This document shows positions 1 to 6,885 of a stretch of 8,737 nt of DNA, in pieces (positions within the stretch are counted from its first letter, which is position 1; each line of letters opens with the position of its first letter). Source of the stretch: Sphingomonas sp. (GTDB lineage Bacteria; Pseudomonadota; Alphaproteobacteria; Sphingomonadales; Sphingomonadaceae); NCBI GenBank assembly GCA_030146605.1, contig JASLBO010000058.1, forward strand, positions 1 to 8,737, in the 5' to 3' direction. The notes under the pieces are model-generated. The model was not told the DNA's origin and searched no databases. It saw only the letters and a list, made by a program, of their open reading frames with translations. A program made the translations under genes and the position numbers.

Positions 1-1
1 C

Positions 2-916
2 GCCGACCTGCACGGCAAGGAAGGCGCCTTGCTGTTCACGTCGGGCTATGTCTCGAACGAGGCGACGCTGTCGACGCTCGCCAGATTGATGCCCGGCTGC
101 ATCGTCTATTCGGACGAGCTCAACCACGCCTCGATGATCGCAGGCATCCGCAATTCGGGATGCGAGAAGCGCGTGTTCCGCCACAACGACCTCGCCCATC
201 TCGAGGAGCTGCTCGCCGCCGACGACGCCAGCGCGCCCAAGCTGATCGCGTTCGAGAGCGTCTATTCGATGGACGCCGACATCGCGCCGATCGCCGAGAT
301 CTGCGACCTTGCCGACAAGTACAATGCGCTGACCTATCTCGACGAGGTCCATGCCGTGGGCATGTACGGCGCGCGCGGCGGCGGCATTTCCGAGCGCGAC
401 GGCGTGGCCGATCGCATCACGATCATCGAGGGTACGCTGGGCAAGGCCTTCGGGGTGATGGGCGGCTATATCGCCGCCGACCAGGTCGTGATCGACGTGA
501 TCCGCAGCTATGCGCCGGGGTTCATCTTCACCACTTCGCTGTCGCCGGTGCTGGTCGCCGGCGCACTCGCCAGCGTGAAGCACCTCAAGACCTCGACCGC
601 CGAGCGCGACGGCCAGCAGGCTTCGGCCACGATGCTCAAAACCCTCATGGCCGAGGCGGGGCTGCCGGTGCTGCCATCGACCACGCACATCGTCCCGCTG
701 ATGGTCGGCGATCCGGTCAAGGCCAAGAAGATCAGCGACGTGCTGCTCGCCGAATACGGCGTCTATGTCCAGCCGATCAACTATCCGACCGTGCCGCGCG
801 GCACCGAGCGGCTGCGCTTCACCCCCGGCCCCGCGCATGACGAGGCGATGATGCGCGAACTCGTCGACGCGCTCGTCGAGATCTGGGGACGGCTGGAGCT
901 TCGGCTCGCGGCATAA
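2..916 (+). CDS. hemA: 5-aminolevulinate synthase, 3' part (5' end outside the window)
   Basis: This enzyme condenses glycine and succinyl-CoA to 5-aminolevulinate, the first committed step of haem synthesis by the C4 (Shemin) route of alphaproteobacteria. It is a cytoplasmic, PLP-dependent alpha-oxoamine synthase. The frame is open from base 2, and the visible part begins with [19 protein letters not shown], which is typical of the family interior. Further landmarks are [10 protein letters not shown], the [12 protein letters not shown] segment holding the PLP-ring Asp and the following His, and EGTLGKAFG, whose lysine (codon 443-445) should form the Schiff base. About 304 codons are present; the family runs to about 400, so roughly the first quarter is missing. 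The C-terminal part ([19 protein letters not shown]) matches HemA more closely than the related KBL or BioF enzymes. The TAA stop lies 24 bases from the end of the convergent Uma2 gene, with no obvious terminator between them. Confidence 0.95.
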   Translation, partial: ADLHGKEGALLFTSGYVSNEATLSTLARLMPGCIVYSDELNHASMIAGIRNSGCEKRVFRHNDLAHLEELLAADDASAPKLIAFESVYSMDADIAPIAEICDLADKYNALTYLDEVHAVGMYGARGGGISERDGVADRITIIEGTLGKAFGVMGGYIAADQVVIDVIRSYAPGFIFTTSLSPVLVAGALASVKHLKTSTAERDGQQASATMLKTLMAEAGLPVLPSTTHIVPLMVGDPVKAKKISDVLLAEYGVYVQPINYPTVPRGTERLRFTPGPAHDEAMMRELVDALVEIWGRLELRLAA

Positions 917-940
917 GCAATCAGCGGACCGCGCGGCGGC

Positions 941-1501
941 TCAGTCGAGCGTGATCACGCCCGACAGGCCAGGGACGTCCATCGCCCGGCCGAACGGCAC
1001 CAGCTGCGCGGGGCCATAAGCCGTGCCCGTGGAGTCGAGCTCAAAGCAGTGCGTGACGTTCGCTACGCAATCCACCACCCAATAAGCCGGGATGCCGGCC
1101 GCACCATATTCTATGCGCTTCTCGCCAAGATCGCGCTTCTGCGTTGTTTCGGCGACTTCGATTGCGAATAGCACTTGAGCACCGTGGAGGATCCTGTGCG
1201 GAGAGGCTTCGGGACGCACCACCACGACGTCGAACGCACGAACGGTCAGGTCGTCGATCCTGATAACAACGTCGCTTCCGACGCGAGCCCCGGCCGCCGT
1301 TGCGAGCGGGAAAAGCAGGCCGACGAGCCGGGCGTTGAGCTCGCCATGCGTCCATTCGGCCGGCATCATCTTTTCGATTTCCCCGCGGACTAGCTCGACG
1401 CGCATGTCCTCGAACGCGCCCATTTCCAGCATGCGGAGGAAATCCTCTGCCGTGAAGGGGACTGCATGGCTCGCGCTCGAAAGGCGTATCTGCTCGTTCA
1501 C
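941..1501 (-). CDS. Uma2 family (DUF820) PD-(D/E)XK nuclease-fold protein
   Basis: A 186-residue protein of the Uma2 (DUF820) family, a restriction-endonuclease-like fold of unproven biological role. Visible landmarks are the N-terminal VELVRGEIEKM strand pair (residues 36-45), HGELNARLVGLL (52-63), the acidic metal-site residue in FDVVVVRP (D91, where the family usually has Pro-Asp), E115 in FAIEVAE, and K128 in the RDLGEKRIEY helix, followed by GIPAYWVVD. The core Asp, Glu and Lys are all present, so the fold is probably catalytically competent. The usual Ser-Pro-Ser after the core Glu reads Ala-Glu-Thr here. The start is a GTG with only a weak purine stretch upstream. The next ATG (residue 24) would cut into the domain, so GTG is preferred. 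It lies 38 bases downstream of btaB on the same strand and is probably read through from it, but nothing links it to lipid synthesis. Confidence 0.85.
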   Translation of the reverse strand: MNEQIRLSSASHAVPFTAEDFLRMLEMGAFEDMRVELVRGEIEKMMPAEWTHGELNARLVGLLFPLATAAGARVGSDVVIRIDDLTVRAFDVVVVRPEASPHRILHGAQVLFAIEVAETTQKRDLGEKRIEYGAAGIPAYWVVDCVANVTHCFELDSTGTAYGPAQLVPFGRAMDVPGLSGVITLD

Positions 1502-1539
1502 AAGCGCACTCTACTGCAAGGTCATGCCCTGCGCGACTC

Positions 1540-2196
1540 CTAAGCTCTGCTGAGCGTCGCGCTCCAGCTATAGCCCCTATACAGTGGCGTGAAGTCGAGG
1601 CTCAGGCCTCGCTCCTCGGCGATGCGTTTCAGCACAGCCGGCAATTCGCGCCGCGGAAAGACGTGAAAGTCGTTGAGCGACTTGAAATGCAGACGCTTGA
1701 GCAATGCCGGCAGCCGCTCATATTGACCGAAGTCCACGATATGCAGGCTGCCGCCGGGGGCGAGGCACGCTGCGCCGCGCTCGATCGCCTCCTGCCAAGG
1801 CGGGATCATCGACAGCGTATAGCTCATGAACACGCGGTCGACCTTCTCCAGTCCGAACAGCGCGCTCGTGGCGAAACGCGCCGCATCGCCCTGTGCGAGG
1901 ATGATCCTGTCGGCCAGCCCCTGCCTCGCCACCGACTTGCGCGCCGTCTCGAGCATCGCCTCGCTGATGTCGAAACCGTAGAAACGCGCATCGGGCCACG
2001 CCTTTGCGGCAACGGTCAGGTTACGCGCAGTCCCGCAGCCAACCTCGAGCACGGTCCCGCCCGGCGGCGGCGCGAGGCTGCGGATCAGCCGGTCGCGGCC
2101 GAACAGATAGAATTTGCGCGTGAAGTCGTAGAAATGGCGATGAAGCCCGTAGACATCCTCCATCAGCGCCTTCTGGTCCGCCCTCGCCCCGGTCAC
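1540..2196 (-). CDS. btaB: BtaB-type S-adenosylmethionine-dependent N-methyltransferase (betaine lipid DGTS synthesis)
   Basis: Probable BtaB, which adds three methyl groups from S-adenosylmethionine to the amino group of diacylglyceryl-homoserine, giving the betaine lipid DGTS. It is a class I Rossmann methyltransferase of 218 residues. Motif I is VLEVGCGTARNL (49-60), motif II FYGFDISEAML (72-82), and a post-II strand runs VDRVFMSYTLSMIP. The N-terminal segment HRHFYDFTRKFYLFGRDRLI (19-38) and the late LHIVDFGQYERLP with FHVFPRREL are features I associate with BtaB rather than with generic methyltransferases. The chosen start is a GTG sharing four bases (GTGA) with the btaA stop, which implies translational coupling. 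The open frame continues 33 codons upstream, but that extension overlaps btaA and reads like out-of-frame sequence. Function is inferred from family likeness plus the btaA neighbour. A ubiquinone-type or other lipid methyltransferase is a less likely alternative. Confidence 0.87.
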   Translation of the reverse strand: MTGARADQKALMEDVYGLHRHFYDFTRKFYLFGRDRLIRSLAPPPGGTVLEVGCGTARNLTVAAKAWPDARFYGFDISEAMLETARKSVARQGLADRIILAQGDAARFATSALFGLEKVDRVFMSYTLSMIPPWQEAIERGAACLAPGGSLHIVDFGQYERLPALLKRLHFKSLNDFHVFPRRELPAVLKRIAEERGLSLDFTPLYRGYSWSATLSRA

Positions 2197-3437
2197 AGGT
2201 GCGGCTTCAGCGTCCAGAGATGCGTGGCGCCATAGACCGACGAGCGGTCGCGCCGGGTCCAGTCGGCAAGCTGCGCCGAATCGGCATATTGCCACTGGTC
2301 GAGGATCGCCGGCGGGACATGCCCCACCACTACGTCGGGCACCGCGGCGGTGCGATACAGCACCCGCGCACCGGGCTTGGCAGTGCGGGTGATTTCGCTC
2401 CAGATTCGGGTGAGCTGCGCGTCGGTCATCCAGTCCTGCGCGTCGAGGAGCACATAGCGGTCGAGCGACTGGGCCGGCATGCTCTCGAGATAATCGGCCA
2501 TGTTCTGGTGGCGGATCTCCACTCTGTCGGCGCGCGCATGGACATCGCCGTACCGCGCAGCCTGCAGATAAGGCGGCAACGGCGCGTCGGCGTGCTTGCC
2601 ATAGCCGCGGCCAAACGCCTGCCAGGCGTAGAAATTGTCCTTGAGATCGAAATCGCAGGCAAGCTTGCGAAGCCGGCTCTTCAGTGCGCCGGTGATGCCT
2701 TGCATGTCGTCCGCCTTGAGCAAGTCATATTGTGCGGGCGGGATGCCGAAGCCGAACAAGGCGGCCGGCTGGTCGACCAGCCAGCGCAGGAACTTCTTCT
2801 CGAAAAACGGCGCATAGCGTGTTTCGAAGATCGCGCGCTGCTCCTCACGCGTCTGCGCCTTGAGGATCTCGCGGGGATCGATGTGATACATTCGCCCGAG
2901 GAAATGCGCGAAGCCGATCAGGCGGCCGAGCAGCCCGCGACGATAGAAGCCCGTCGCGAAGCCCGAGATGCGGCGGCGCCCGCTCCAGTCGCGGGCATCC
3001 CAATACGCCCGCGTCGTCTCATCGAGATGCGGACGCAAGTGGCGCTTGTACAGGTCGACATTCTCCGCCCGATCAGCATCGGCGAAGAAGCCGCGGAAGC
3101 TGGCATAATCGGGCAGGCGCTGCGCCGCGGTCTGCTTGAGCTTGTTGAGCGCGATATGAGCGGGATTGAGGTCGACCGCAGTGATCTTTTTGGGGTTCGC
3201 GGCGAGATAGGAGAAGACGTTGCACCCGCCCGAGGCGATGGTGACGACATGGCTGTCGGGCGCAATCGCCAGCGCCTCCATGTCGATCTCGGGATCTTCC
3301 CAGATCTGGGCGTAGACCAGGCCCCGGAACGCAAAGGTGAAAGCGCGTTCGAGCAGCCCCTCCTTGCTGAGATGTTCGTGCCGGTGCACCGCACCCCGCA
3401 CGGCGACGTTCTTCGGCGTCTTGGCAACAGTCGGCAT
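2193..3437 (-). CDS. btaA: BtaA-type S-adenosylmethionine:diacylglycerol 3-amino-3-carboxypropyl transferase (DUF3419)
   Basis: Probable BtaA, which moves the 3-amino-3-carboxypropyl group of S-adenosylmethionine onto diacylglycerol to make diacylglyceryl-homoserine, the first step to the phosphorus-free betaine lipid DGTS. It acts at the inner membrane on lipid substrate. The 414-residue length fits bacterial BtaA. Landmarks are LVYAQIWEDPEIDMEAL (40-56), a nucleotide-binding loop VTIASGGCNVFSYL (65-78), the acidic strand end AVDLNPAHIALNKLKQ (87-102), a second half with YVLLDAQDWMTD (328-339), and a C-terminal DRSSVYGATHLWTLK (397-411). The ATG has a good ribosome site, AGGAG, six bases upstream. 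btaB follows with a 4-base overlap. In Rhodobacter sphaeroides and Sinorhizobium meliloti this pair is induced by phosphate starvation. No standard PhoB direct-repeat box is visible here, but a strong inverted repeat lies about 65 bases upstream. Confidence 0.9.
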   Translation of the reverse strand: MPTVAKTPKNVAVRGAVHRHEHLSKEGLLERAFTFAFRGLVYAQIWEDPEIDMEALAIAPDSHVVTIASGGCNVFSYLAANPKKITAVDLNPAHIALNKLKQTAAQRLPDYASFRGFFADADRAENVDLYKRHLRPHLDETTRAYWDARDWSGRRRISGFATGFYRRGLLGRLIGFAHFLGRMYHIDPREILKAQTREEQRAIFETRYAPFFEKKFLRWLVDQPAALFGFGIPPAQYDLLKADDMQGITGALKSRLRKLACDFDLKDNFYAWQAFGRGYGKHADAPLPPYLQAARYGDVHARADRVEIRHQNMADYLESMPAQSLDRYVLLDAQDWMTDAQLTRIWSEITRTAKPGARVLYRTAAVPDVVVGHVPPAILDQWQYADSAQLADWTRRDRSSVYGATHLWTLKPHL

Positions 3438-3463
3438 GGCCTACTCCTGAAGAGGGCGCCCGC

Positions 3464-3489
3464 AACACGCGCCGGATCAAGCGCGTTCC
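3464..3489 (-). promoter_or_regulatory. Possible EcfG-type (general stress sigma) promoter of btaA
   Basis: On the minus strand GGAAC (3485-3489) is followed after 16 bases by GTGTT (3464-3468), 26 bases before the btaA ATG. The alphaproteobacterial general-stress sigma factor EcfG recognises GGAAC, 16-17 bases, then CGTT. Here the -35 element is perfect and the -10 element reads TGTT with a 17-base spacer. The implied start point would leave a short leader that still carries the ribosome site. The motif is short and the genome is GC-rich, so a chance match is quite possible. Confidence 0.3.
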
Positions 3490-3501
3490 GCACTAGCCGC
3501 C

Positions 3502-3527
3502 GCGTGTGACAAAATCTTGTCACACGC
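3502..3527. repeat. 11-bp perfect inverted repeat upstream of btaA (putative operator)
   Basis: GCGTGTGACAA (3502-3512) and TTGTCACACGC (3517-3527) are exact reverse complements separated by AATC. The site lies 24 bases past the stop of the lipoprotein gene and 65 bases upstream of the btaA start. No T-run follows on either strand, so it is a poor intrinsic terminator. A palindromic binding site for a dimeric regulator of btaA is the simpler reading. It contains TGTCAC-like half sites resembling one half of a Pho box, but they are inverted, not in the direct 11-bp repeat PhoB needs. The 10-base gap between TGTGA and TCACA also excludes a normal CRP site. An mRNA-end stabilising hairpin for the lipoprotein gene remains possible. 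Confidence 0.65.
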
Positions 3528-3550
3528 CGGCGCCCTCGCCAGCGAGCAGT

Positions 3551-3820
3551 TCAGCGCGTGTTGTTGTCGATCGCCTCGCCGGCGTCGCGCGTGCCCTCGG
3601 CAACGGTGTCGCCGACATCGTCGGCGGTGTTCTCGATCGCCCTGCCGGCGCGATCGGCACCGTTCTCGATCATGTCCCCGGTTTTCGCAGCAGCGTTTTC
3701 GAGGCTGTCGGTGGTATCCTCGACGGCGCTTGCCAGATTGTTCTGCGAGCTTTCCGAGCAGGCGCCCAGAGCGAGGCCAAGCGCGAGTGCGGGCGCGATG
3801 GCAAGAATGGATTTGCGCAT
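3551..3820 (-). CDS. Small acidic lipoprotein with five 11-residue repeats
   Basis: An 89-residue predicted lipoprotein. The start is the ATG at 3820, which has GGAG seven bases upstream; an upstream in-frame start would bury the signal peptide behind 12 extra residues. Residues 1-20 (MRK, then a hydrophobic Ala/Leu stretch) end in a lipobox L-G-A-C with the acylated Cys at 21. The next residue is Ser, so sorting to the outer membrane is expected by the usual +2 rule, which is established for enterics and inferred here. After a ten-residue linker the rest is five tandem 11-mers (32-86) with a hydrophobic position 9 and a mostly Glu-Asn end, leaving N-T-R. There are no aromatic residues after the Cys. 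The periodicity suits an amphipathic helix like LEA group 3 or apolipoproteins. Function is unknown. The gene is divergent from rpiB and in line with btaA, separated from it by 113 bases. Confidence 0.82.
   Translation of the reverse strand: MRKSILAIAPALALGLALGACSESSQNNLASAVEDTTDSLENAAAKTGDMIENGADRAGRAIENTADDVGDTVAEGTRDAGEAIDNNTR
3563..3727 (-). repeat. Five tandem 33-bp units coding for 11-residue repeats
   Basis: Within the lipoprotein gene, residues 32-86 divide exactly into five 11-residue units: AVEDTTDSLEN, AAAKTGDMIEN, GADRAGRAIEN, TADDVGDTVAE and GTRDAGEAIDN. A working consensus is G-A-x-D-x-G-D-x-I-E-N. Position 6 is Gly in four units, position 9 is Leu, Ile or Val in all five, and position 11 is Asn in four. 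The units differ at DNA level, so they are an old protein repeat and not a recent tandem DNA duplication. Confidence 0.8.
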
Positions 3821-3882
3821 TTCGGTCTCCAGAGATTGTCTCGGTCTAGCCAGCACAAGCCCGAGGGCGTAGGGAGCGCGGC

Positions 3883-4335
3883 ATGTCGCGCCGTATCGCC
3901 ATCGCCTCGGATCATGCCGCCTTCGTCATGAAATCGGAACTCGCCGAATGGTTGCGTGGCGAGGGCCATGAAGTGACCGATCTCGGCCCTGAAAGCCCCG
4001 CGAGCGTCGACTATCCCGATTATGGCTATGCGCTGGCCCGGGCAGTCGAGCAGGGCGACGCCGATGTCGGCGTGGCGCTGTGCGGATCCGGCATCGGCAT
4101 CTCGATCGCGATCAACCGAAATCCCGCCGCCCGCTGTGCGCTCGTCTCCGAGCCGCTCTCGGCGAGCCTCGCGCGTCAGCATAACGATGCCAATGTCGTT
4201 GCGCTGGGCGCGCGGCTGATCGGCACCGAAATGGCGAAGGCGTGCGTCACTGCATTCCTCGACACCGACTTCCTTGGCGGCCGCCACCAGCGGCGGGTCG
4301 ACAAACTCAGCCATCCCGAAAGGAGCCCTGTATGA
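3883..4335 (+). CDS. rpiB: Ribose-5-phosphate isomerase B
   Basis: RpiB interconverts ribose 5-phosphate and ribulose 5-phosphate in the non-oxidative pentose phosphate pathway, in the cytoplasm. The 150-residue protein has the family N-terminus [13 protein letters not shown] (5-17), the SVDYPDYG substrate loop (41-48), the catalytic cysteine loop [14 protein letters not shown] (C67), and [14 protein letters not shown] (98-111), whose His belongs to the active site. This is the RpiB fold, unrelated to RpiA. The ATG has AGGGAG six bases upstream. It is the first gene of a tight operon: its TGA shares four bases (ATGA) with the glyA start, and the glyA ribosome site lies inside its last codons. 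The end of the protein (SHPERSPV) is shaped by that ribosome site. LacA/B-type sugar isomerases are the alternative family members but are unlikely in this context. Confidence 0.94.
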   Translation: MSRRIAIASDHAAFVMKSELAEWLRGEGHEVTDLGPESPASVDYPDYGYALARAVEQGDADVGVALCGSGIGISIAINRNPAARCALVSEPLSASLARQHNDANVVALGARLIGTEMAKACVTAFLDTDFLGGRHQRRVDKLSHPERSPV

Positions 4336-5642
4336 GCACCAACCCCCAGATGGCAGGGCTGCAGCCCGACGGCTTCTTCACCAAAGGTCTGGCCGATGTC
4401 GATCCGCAGGTCTTTGCCGGCGTTCGTCACGAACTCGATCGCGAGCAGCACCAGATCGAACTGATCGCCAGCGAGAACATCGTCTCGAAGGCGGTGCTCG
4501 AGGCGCAGGGCTCGGTCTTCACCAACAAATATGCCGAGGGTTATCCGGGCAAGCGCTATTATCAGGGTTGCCACCCCTCCGACGAAGTCGAGACACTGGC
4601 GATCGATCGCGCGAAGCAATTGTTCGGCTGCGGCTTTGTCAACGTCCAGCCGCATTCGGGGGCACAGGCCAATGGCGCGGTGATGCTCGCGCTGACCAAG
4701 CCCGGCGACACGATCATGGGGCTCAGCCTCGATGCCGGCGGCCACCTTACCCACGGCGCCAAGGCGGCGATGAGCGGCAAGTGGTTCAACGCGGTCCCGT
4801 ACGGCGTCGATCCCGGCACGCATCTGATCGACTTCGATCAGGTCGAGGCGCTCGCCAGGGAGCATCGCCCCAAGCTGATCATCGCCGGCGGTTCGGCCTA
4901 TCCGCGAATCATCGATTTCGCCCGCTTCCGCGCGATCGCCGATGAAGTGGGGGCGATCTTCATGGTCGACATGGCGCATTTTGCCGGCCTGGTCGCGGGC
5001 GGCGCGCATCCGACGCCGTTCGGCCATGCCCATATCGTCACCACCACCACCCACAAGACACTGCGCGGCCCCCGCGGCGGCATGGTGCTGACCGATGACG
5101 AAGCCCTCGCGAAGAAGATCAACAGCGCGGTCTTCCCCGGCCTGCAGGGCGGCCCGCTGATGCACGTGATCGCCGCCAAGGCAGTCGCCTTCGGCGAAGC
5201 GCTGCGCCCCGATTACAAGAGCTACATCACTGCGGTGGTCGAAAACGCCAAAGTGCTCGCCGCGACGCTCCAGGAACGCGGCGCCAATCTCGTTTCGGGC
5301 GGGACCGACACGCATCTCGCGCTCGTCGACCTGACCCCGCTGGGCGTGACCGGCCGCGATGCCGACGAGGCGCTCGAACGGGCAGCGATCACCTGCAACA
5401 AGAACGGGATTCCCAACGATCCGCTCCCCCCGGTCAAGACCAGCGGCATCCGCGTCGGCTCGCCCGCTGGCACAACGCGCGGCTTCGGCACGGGCGAATT
5501 CCGCGAGATCGGCAACATGGTCGCCGACGTGCTCGAAGGGCTTCGCAAGAATGGCGAGCAGGGCGACGCGCAGGTCGAAGCCGCGGTTCGTGAGCGCGTC
5601 CGTGCACTGTGCGAACGCTTTCCGATTTACCCGGAGCTATAA
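4332..5642 (+). CDS. glyA: Serine hydroxymethyltransferase
   Basis: GlyA converts serine and tetrahydrofolate to glycine and 5,10-methylene-tetrahydrofolate. It supplies one-carbon units for purines, thymidylate and methionine, and also glycine for the HemA reaction. It is a cytoplasmic, PLP-dependent fold-type I enzyme. The 436 residues are slightly longer than the E. coli protein because of an N-terminal extension. Landmarks are [20 protein letters not shown] (42-61), [16 protein letters not shown] (65-80), [13 protein letters not shown] (106-118), [13 protein letters not shown] (212-224) and [14 protein letters not shown] (237-250), with K242 as the PLP lysine. The start ATG overlaps the rpiB stop and has AAAGGAG six bases upstream. 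An in-frame start 30 codons earlier is rejected because it lies inside rpiB and lacks family sequence. nrdR begins on the base after the TAA stop. Confidence 0.97.
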   Translation: MSTNPQMAGLQPDGFFTKGLADVDPQVFAGVRHELDREQHQIELIASENIVSKAVLEAQGSVFTNKYAEGYPGKRYYQGCHPSDEVETLAIDRAKQLFGCGFVNVQPHSGAQANGAVMLALTKPGDTIMGLSLDAGGHLTHGAKAAMSGKWFNAVPYGVDPGTHLIDFDQVEALAREHRPKLIIAGGSAYPRIIDFARFRAIADEVGAIFMVDMAHFAGLVAGGAHPTPFGHAHIVTTTTHKTLRGPRGGMVLTDDEALAKKINSAVFPGLQGGPLMHVIAAKAVAFGEALRPDYKSYITAVVENAKVLAATLQERGANLVSGGTDTHLALVDLTPLGVTGRDADEALERAAITCNKNGIPNDPLPPVKTSGIRVGSPAGTTRGFGTGEFREIGNMVADVLEGLRKNGEQGDAQVEAAVRERVRALCERFPIYPEL

Positions 5643-6104
5643 TTGCGCTGCCCATTCTGCGGAAATGAAGACAGCCAGGTGAAGGACAGCCGCCCCACCG
5701 AAGACGGGGCGGCGATCCGGCGGCGGCGGCAATGCGAGGCATGCGCCGCGCGCTTCACCACCTTCGAGCGGATTCAGCTGCGCGACCTCACCGTGGTCAA
5801 GAACCACGATCGGCGCGAGCCGTTCGAGCGTGACAAGTTGATCCGGTCGGTGACGCTCGCCGCGCGCAAACGGCCGGTTACCTCGGCGCAGATCGAGCGG
5901 CTCGTGTCGGGAATCCAGCGCCAGCTCGAAACCCAGGGCGACAGCGACATCCCGTCGCAGCGGATCGGCGAGATGGTGATGGACGGGCTCAAGGGCCTGG
6001 ATTCGGTCGCCTATATCCGCTTCGCCTCGGTTTATAAGGACTTCCGCGAGGCGAGGGATTTCGAGGAATTCGCCGGCAATGTGAGCGAGGTTGGCAAGGA
6101 GTGA
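5643..6104 (+). CDS. nrdR: Transcriptional repressor NrdR
   Basis: NrdR is the ATP/dATP-sensing repressor that binds NrdR boxes upstream of ribonucleotide reductase genes. The 153-residue protein shows the N-terminal zinc ribbon, with cysteines at 3, 6, 31 and 34 (RCPFCG and QCEACAARF), and the basic RRRR run between them. An ATP-cone domain follows from about residue 49 ([20 protein letters not shown]) to about 140, ending in [13 protein letters not shown]. The start is a TTG directly after the glyA stop codon. It is accepted because MRCPFCG is the invariant NrdR beginning and no ATG is available before the zinc ribbon. Any ribosome site must lie in the last codons of glyA (CGGAG), so translation probably depends on ribosomes arriving from glyA. 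No NrdR box was sought beyond this window, and none of the reductase genes is here. Confidence 0.96.
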   Translation: MRCPFCGNEDSQVKDSRPTEDGAAIRRRRQCEACAARFTTFERIQLRDLTVVKNHDRREPFERDKLIRSVTLAARKRPVTSAQIERLVSGIQRQLETQGDSDIPSQRIGEMVMDGLKGLDSVAYIRFASVYKDFREARDFEEFAGNVSEVGKE

Positions 6105-6820
6105 ACCCGGTCATCGTCCTTGTCCGCCCCCAATTGGGCGAGAATATCGGCAAGGCCGCGCGCGCGATGCTCAATTTCGGTCTGACCGAAATGCGCCTCG
6201 TCGCGCCGCGCGACGGCTGGCCCAACCCGTCGGCGGGGCCCGCGGCCAGCGGGGCGGACCTGGTATTGGAAAAAGCGCAGGTCTACGACAGCGTCGCCGA
6301 GGCAGTCGCCGATTGCGGCCAGGTCTATGCCACCACGGTGCGCAAGCGCGGCGTGACCAAGCCGGTGATCACCCCCGAGATTGCCGCAGGAGAGATTCGC
6401 GGGGCGCCCGAGCGCTCGGCAATTCTGTTCGGCCCCGAGCGCTCGGGCCTCGAGACCGACGACGTCGCACTCGCTCGCACGATCATCACCGTCCCGATCA
6501 ACCCCGAATTCGGCTCGCTCAACCTCGCGCAGGCGGTGATCCTCGTCGCTTATGAATGGTCTAAGGGCGCGGCGCTGGCCAGCCCGCCCGCCACCGAGCT
6601 CGATCCGCCCGCGCCGCAGGAGGAGCTGGAGGGCATGATCGGCCAGCTCGACGCGATGCTCGAGCAATTGGGCTATTATTTTCCACCCCACCGGGTGCCG
6701 GTAAATCGCCGGACGCTGCGCAGCTTGCTCACCAAACCCGGCTGGACGTCGCAGGAAGTACGTACGCTGCGCGGTGTGTTCTCCGCGCTCGCGGGCAAGA
6801 AGGTGCATCGCAGCAATTGA
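6101..6820 (+). CDS. trmJ: TrmJ-like tRNA (cytidine/uridine-32) 2'-O-methyltransferase, SPOUT family
   Basis: A SPOUT (TrmH-type, trefoil-knot) RNA 2'-O-ribose methyltransferase, most like TrmJ, which methylates position 32 in the tRNA anticodon loop. The 239 residues include [23 protein letters not shown] (5-27, with N15 of motif 1), [10 protein letters not shown] (108-117, motif 2) and [23 protein letters not shown] (131-153, motif 3, the knot and SAM site). A C-terminal helical part holds RRTLRSLL. The start is GTG sharing four bases (GTGA) with the nrdR stop. The family N-terminus begins right there, and the next ATG would remove motif 1. Length is near the 246 of E. coli TrmJ. Membership of the SPOUT family is certain; the tRNA-32 target is taken from the subfamily and could differ. 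It is the last gene of the rpiB operon. Confidence 0.88.
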   Translation: MNPVIVLVRPQLGENIGKAARAMLNFGLTEMRLVAPRDGWPNPSAGPAASGADLVLEKAQVYDSVAEAVADCGQVYATTVRKRGVTKPVITPEIAAGEIRGAPERSAILFGPERSGLETDDVALARTIITVPINPEFGSLNLAQAVILVAYEWSKGAALASPPATELDPPAPQEELEGMIGQLDAMLEQLGYYFPPHRVPVNRRTLRSLLTKPGWTSQEVRTLRGVFSALAGKKVHRSN

Positions 6821-6885
6821 TCGCGCGCTATATTGTCTCCCAAGCAAGTATGCGCTTTAATCGCCGCATGAACCGGGAGTCTTCG

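Noticed and set aside
160..840. 226-codon Arg-rich open frame on the + strand within hemA
   Set aside because: Out-of-frame reading of hemA; very high Arg content is typical of GC-biased shadow frames.
929..936. CCGCGCGG palindrome between hemA and the Uma2 gene as a terminator
   Set aside because: Only an 8-base self-complementary GC run with no loop and no T-run; expected by chance in such DNA.
2197..2295. 33-codon N-terminal extension of btaB
   Set aside because: It overlaps the btaA 3' end and does not resemble the start of the family. The GTGA overlap gives a natural start and the usual length.
2199..3509. 436-codon open frame on the + strand across btaA
   Set aside because: It is the antisense shadow of btaA in GC-rich DNA. 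The protein is rich in Arg, Ala and Gly, shows no domain, and btaA on the other strand has clear family motifs and a ribosome site.
3502..3527. Pho box or CRP site reading of the btaA upstream dyad
   Set aside because: PhoB needs direct repeats about 11 bp apart and here the half sites are inverted. CRP needs six bases between TGTGA and TCACA and here there are ten.
4242..4331. 30-codon N-terminal extension of glyA
   Set aside because: It lies wholly inside rpiB. The ATG at 4332 has a strong ribosome site and gives the usual protein.
4176..5315. 379-codon open frame on the - strand across glyA
   Set aside because: Antisense shadow of glyA, with His/Arg-rich composition and no recognisable motif.
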